Shown here one piece after another: positions 62,201 to 64,000 of a DNA stretch of 64,000 bases; position 1 is the stretch's first letter; the number at the start of each line of letters is the position of its first letter. The notes beneath the pieces are model-generated. The model made no database searches, was not told the origin of the DNA, and was given only the letters and a program-made list of their open reading frames with translations. Made by a program: the position numbers and the translations under genes. The stretch spans positions 22,780,833 through 22,844,832 of the forward strand of contig CM119263.1 of the NCBI GenBank assembly GCA_051294375.1, read 5' to 3'. The stretch comes from Paraspadella gotoi. Taxonomy: Eukaryota; Chaetognatha.

Positions 62201-62840
62201 AGTGTAATATCTTATGAAGCCTGCGAGAGTTAAATAATTTAAAAAAATGCTTATTTTATTATTGAAAAATAACATCAAAGTGAAGAAGTTGAATGGCTTC
62301 CGGCTCCTTTCAGTAAACATCCCTGTTCTCTTCAATAAGATAATATTTACTTTTTGCTAGTAGAAAAGAAGGTTAAATACTTAGGCTGTGATGGGGTAAA
62401 TAATATTTTGTAGAATTTTGTAAGCATGCTTGTAAAATCAGACAAACAAATATTTAAGTGACAAAAAATTCACATTTTCTTTATCCAAAAAACTTTAAAA
62501 TTTTACTAGAGTACAATTTAGCCTTTTTTCTTTCAGAATCATTAAAAAGAATTAAATTTTCATTTATTCTTATGGGGTATCATTAGTTTTAAAATTCATT
62601 ATAATTTTGACTTAGTTTGACACTCACCCTGTAAGAAGGTTTCAGCATGAGTGATTCTAAAATTGTATCTTGTATGTGCCCTCTGATTATGGCTTCATTT
62701 TGGTACTATTGCCATCCCTTTATCTTTATTCCTTCAAAAGATATTAGGAAAAATCAGTTTTTTCTCAACCTTCCTTTTAATTTCTTTTTAAATAAAAATT
62801 TTGTGATTCAAACCGGACTATTTCATTTAAACCTGATCAT
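59241..62840. other. Non-coding region with inverted and direct repeat fragments
   Basis: No gene supported. 61250-61375 (split by the gap) matches 46085-46230, and 61900-62790 is an inverted copy of 44880-46000. 61380-61860 is a G/A-rich (polypurine) stretch whose open frame is Lys/Arg/Glu-rich by composition only. Confidence 0.55.
61318..61342. other. Assembly gap (25 N)
   Basis: Twenty-five N inside the segment that matches 46085-46230. The ungapped copy has only a few bases at this position, so the true gap may be near zero. Confidence 0.99.
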
Positions 62841-63690
62841 TTTATGTCAAAATCATTATAAAATGAAAAATAGAAAAATAGGACAAGCTCTTCAGACACA
62901 AAGCTATCAGAATCGCAAAATTCGAAGTTGCTCATGTAACAGGAACATATAGCAATCCCGTTTGCAATTTTAAGTTTGTAAACTTTCCCTTTCATTTCTA
63001 TAGTAAAAATGAGGTTTGAAAATTCTCCGGAAATGAGTAGTGCATTTCCCCTGGCTTGTTTGATATTAAATCCTTTATCAAATGCCATAAAATGAATAGG
63101 ACAAGCTCTTCAGATGTAACGCTATCGGAATCGTGTGTTTTTACAAGTGTTTTTTAACCGAATTTCTGGCAAACGCGTTTGCAATTTGGGTAGTCAGATT
63201 TGAACGGAATTCTCTATTAGTAATAGTATTAGAAAAAATGTAAAATTTTTTTTAAGCAAGATTCTCGTCTATTTTATGTCAAAATCATTATAAAATGAAA
63301 AAAGAAAAATAGGACAAGCTCTTCAGACACAAAGATATCAGAATCGCGAAATTCGAAGTCGCTCATGTAACAGGAACATATAGCAATCCCGTTTGCAATT
63401 TTAAGTTGTCAACTTTCATTTCTATAGTAAAAATGAGGTTTGAAAATTCTCTGAAGATGAGGAGTGCATTTTCCCTGGCTTGTTTGATATCAAATCCTTC
63501 ATCAAATGTGATAAAACGAATAGGACAAGCTCTTCAGATGTAACGCTATCGGAATCTTGCGTTTTTACAACTGATTTCTACCCGAATTTCTAGCAATCGT
63601 GTTTGCAATTTGGGTAGTCAGATTTGAACGGAACTCTCTATTAAAAAAATGTTGAATCTTTTTTAAATCGAGATTCTCGTCTAGTTTATG
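62841..63690 (+). repeat. Tandem repeat, two units of about 432 bp
   Basis: Units 62841-63272 and 63273-63690 are close copies: TCATTATAAAATGAAAAA, ATAGGACAAGCTCTTCAGAC, GAACATATAGCAATCCCG and TTTGCAATTTGGGTAGTCAG in the same order in both. A third partial unit is at 55826-55945. Each unit contains an internal echo of the ATAGGACAAGCTCTTCAGA block. Confidence 0.9.
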
Positions 63691-63893
63691 GCTTCTGAAC
63701 TCTTTTTGCGATAAAATTCGGGTTTCAGCCTAAGTGATATGTGATATGATAACATTTGAAAAACTTTATTCCTTCGGGTGAGCGAAAACCTTCTTTTCTC
63801 CTTTCTAAATATGGAAAGTCAATAATTTTGCTTCGCAGACGTCGGAGTTAACTTCACAACATCGCAATCTCTGGAGAATTTAAAACGTTGACC

Positions 63894-63900
<7 letters not shown>

Positions 63901-63936
<36 letters not shown>
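63901..63936. repeat. (GA)n microsatellite
   Basis: Eighteen uninterrupted GA units near the window end. Confidence 0.95.
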
Positions 63937-63937
<1 letters not shown>

Positions 63938-64000
63938 GAGAACGATGAAAAATGAATGAGTTGTTATGTCGGTCTAAAAATAAACAAAAAAAGTCGAAGA

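Overview
The window is nuclear DNA from an intron-rich, AT-rich animal, probably a bilaterian invertebrate. This rests on the exon structure, a muscle myosin-tail gene and an animal-type UBE2Q and formin; the phylum cannot be fixed from the sequence. Four runs of N (29170-29179, 37269-37293, 55674-55698, 61318-61342) mark assembly gaps.

Gene half (1-30750). (1) The 3' end of a myosin-tail gene (paramyosin or muscle myosin heavy chain) enters from the left on the + strand. Its rod exons run to 3870, and two alternative C-terminal tailpieces follow (ends at 4124 or 5922). (2) A complete UBE2Q-type ubiquitin-conjugating enzyme lies on the - strand, 17945 to 9086, in nine exons. Two one-base breaks fall in the middle of its reading frame. 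It converges on the myosin gene. (3) A complete formin of the FMN/Cappuccino class lies on the + strand, 20066 to 26390, in eight coding exons (about 1620 residues). It is divergent from UBE2Q across about 2.1 kb that holds a GC-rich patch. (4) Seven further exons (27081-30744) share one open frame. They are either an alternative C-terminus of the formin or the 3' part of a neighbouring gene. Two introns, one in UBE2Q and one in the formin, appear to be GC-AG. The products suggest a muscle/cytoskeleton region: a thick-filament rod protein, an actin nucleator and an E2 enzyme. Nothing indicates coordinated regulation.

Repeat half (30750-64000). I found no convincing gene here. The region holds a roughly 2.2-kb palindrome whose arms carry outward-facing telomere-like repeats (CCCTAA then TTAGGG) and clustered GGCGA/TCGCC palindromes. 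It also holds microsatellites, a 3.3-kb direct duplication (40938-44250 and 55949-59240), a mosaic of inverted and tandem repeats, and a very T-rich stretch (51300-55670). Many differences between repeat copies are single-base indels, often in homopolymers, so some of this structure may come from low-accuracy long-read assembly.

Two tRNA-derived SINE families are scattered across both halves. SINE-A is about 230 bp with a tRNA-Gly(CCC)-like head. SINE-B is about 400 bp with a tRNA-Met(CAT)-like head and is arranged in tandem pairs. Several MITE or foldback elements are also present.
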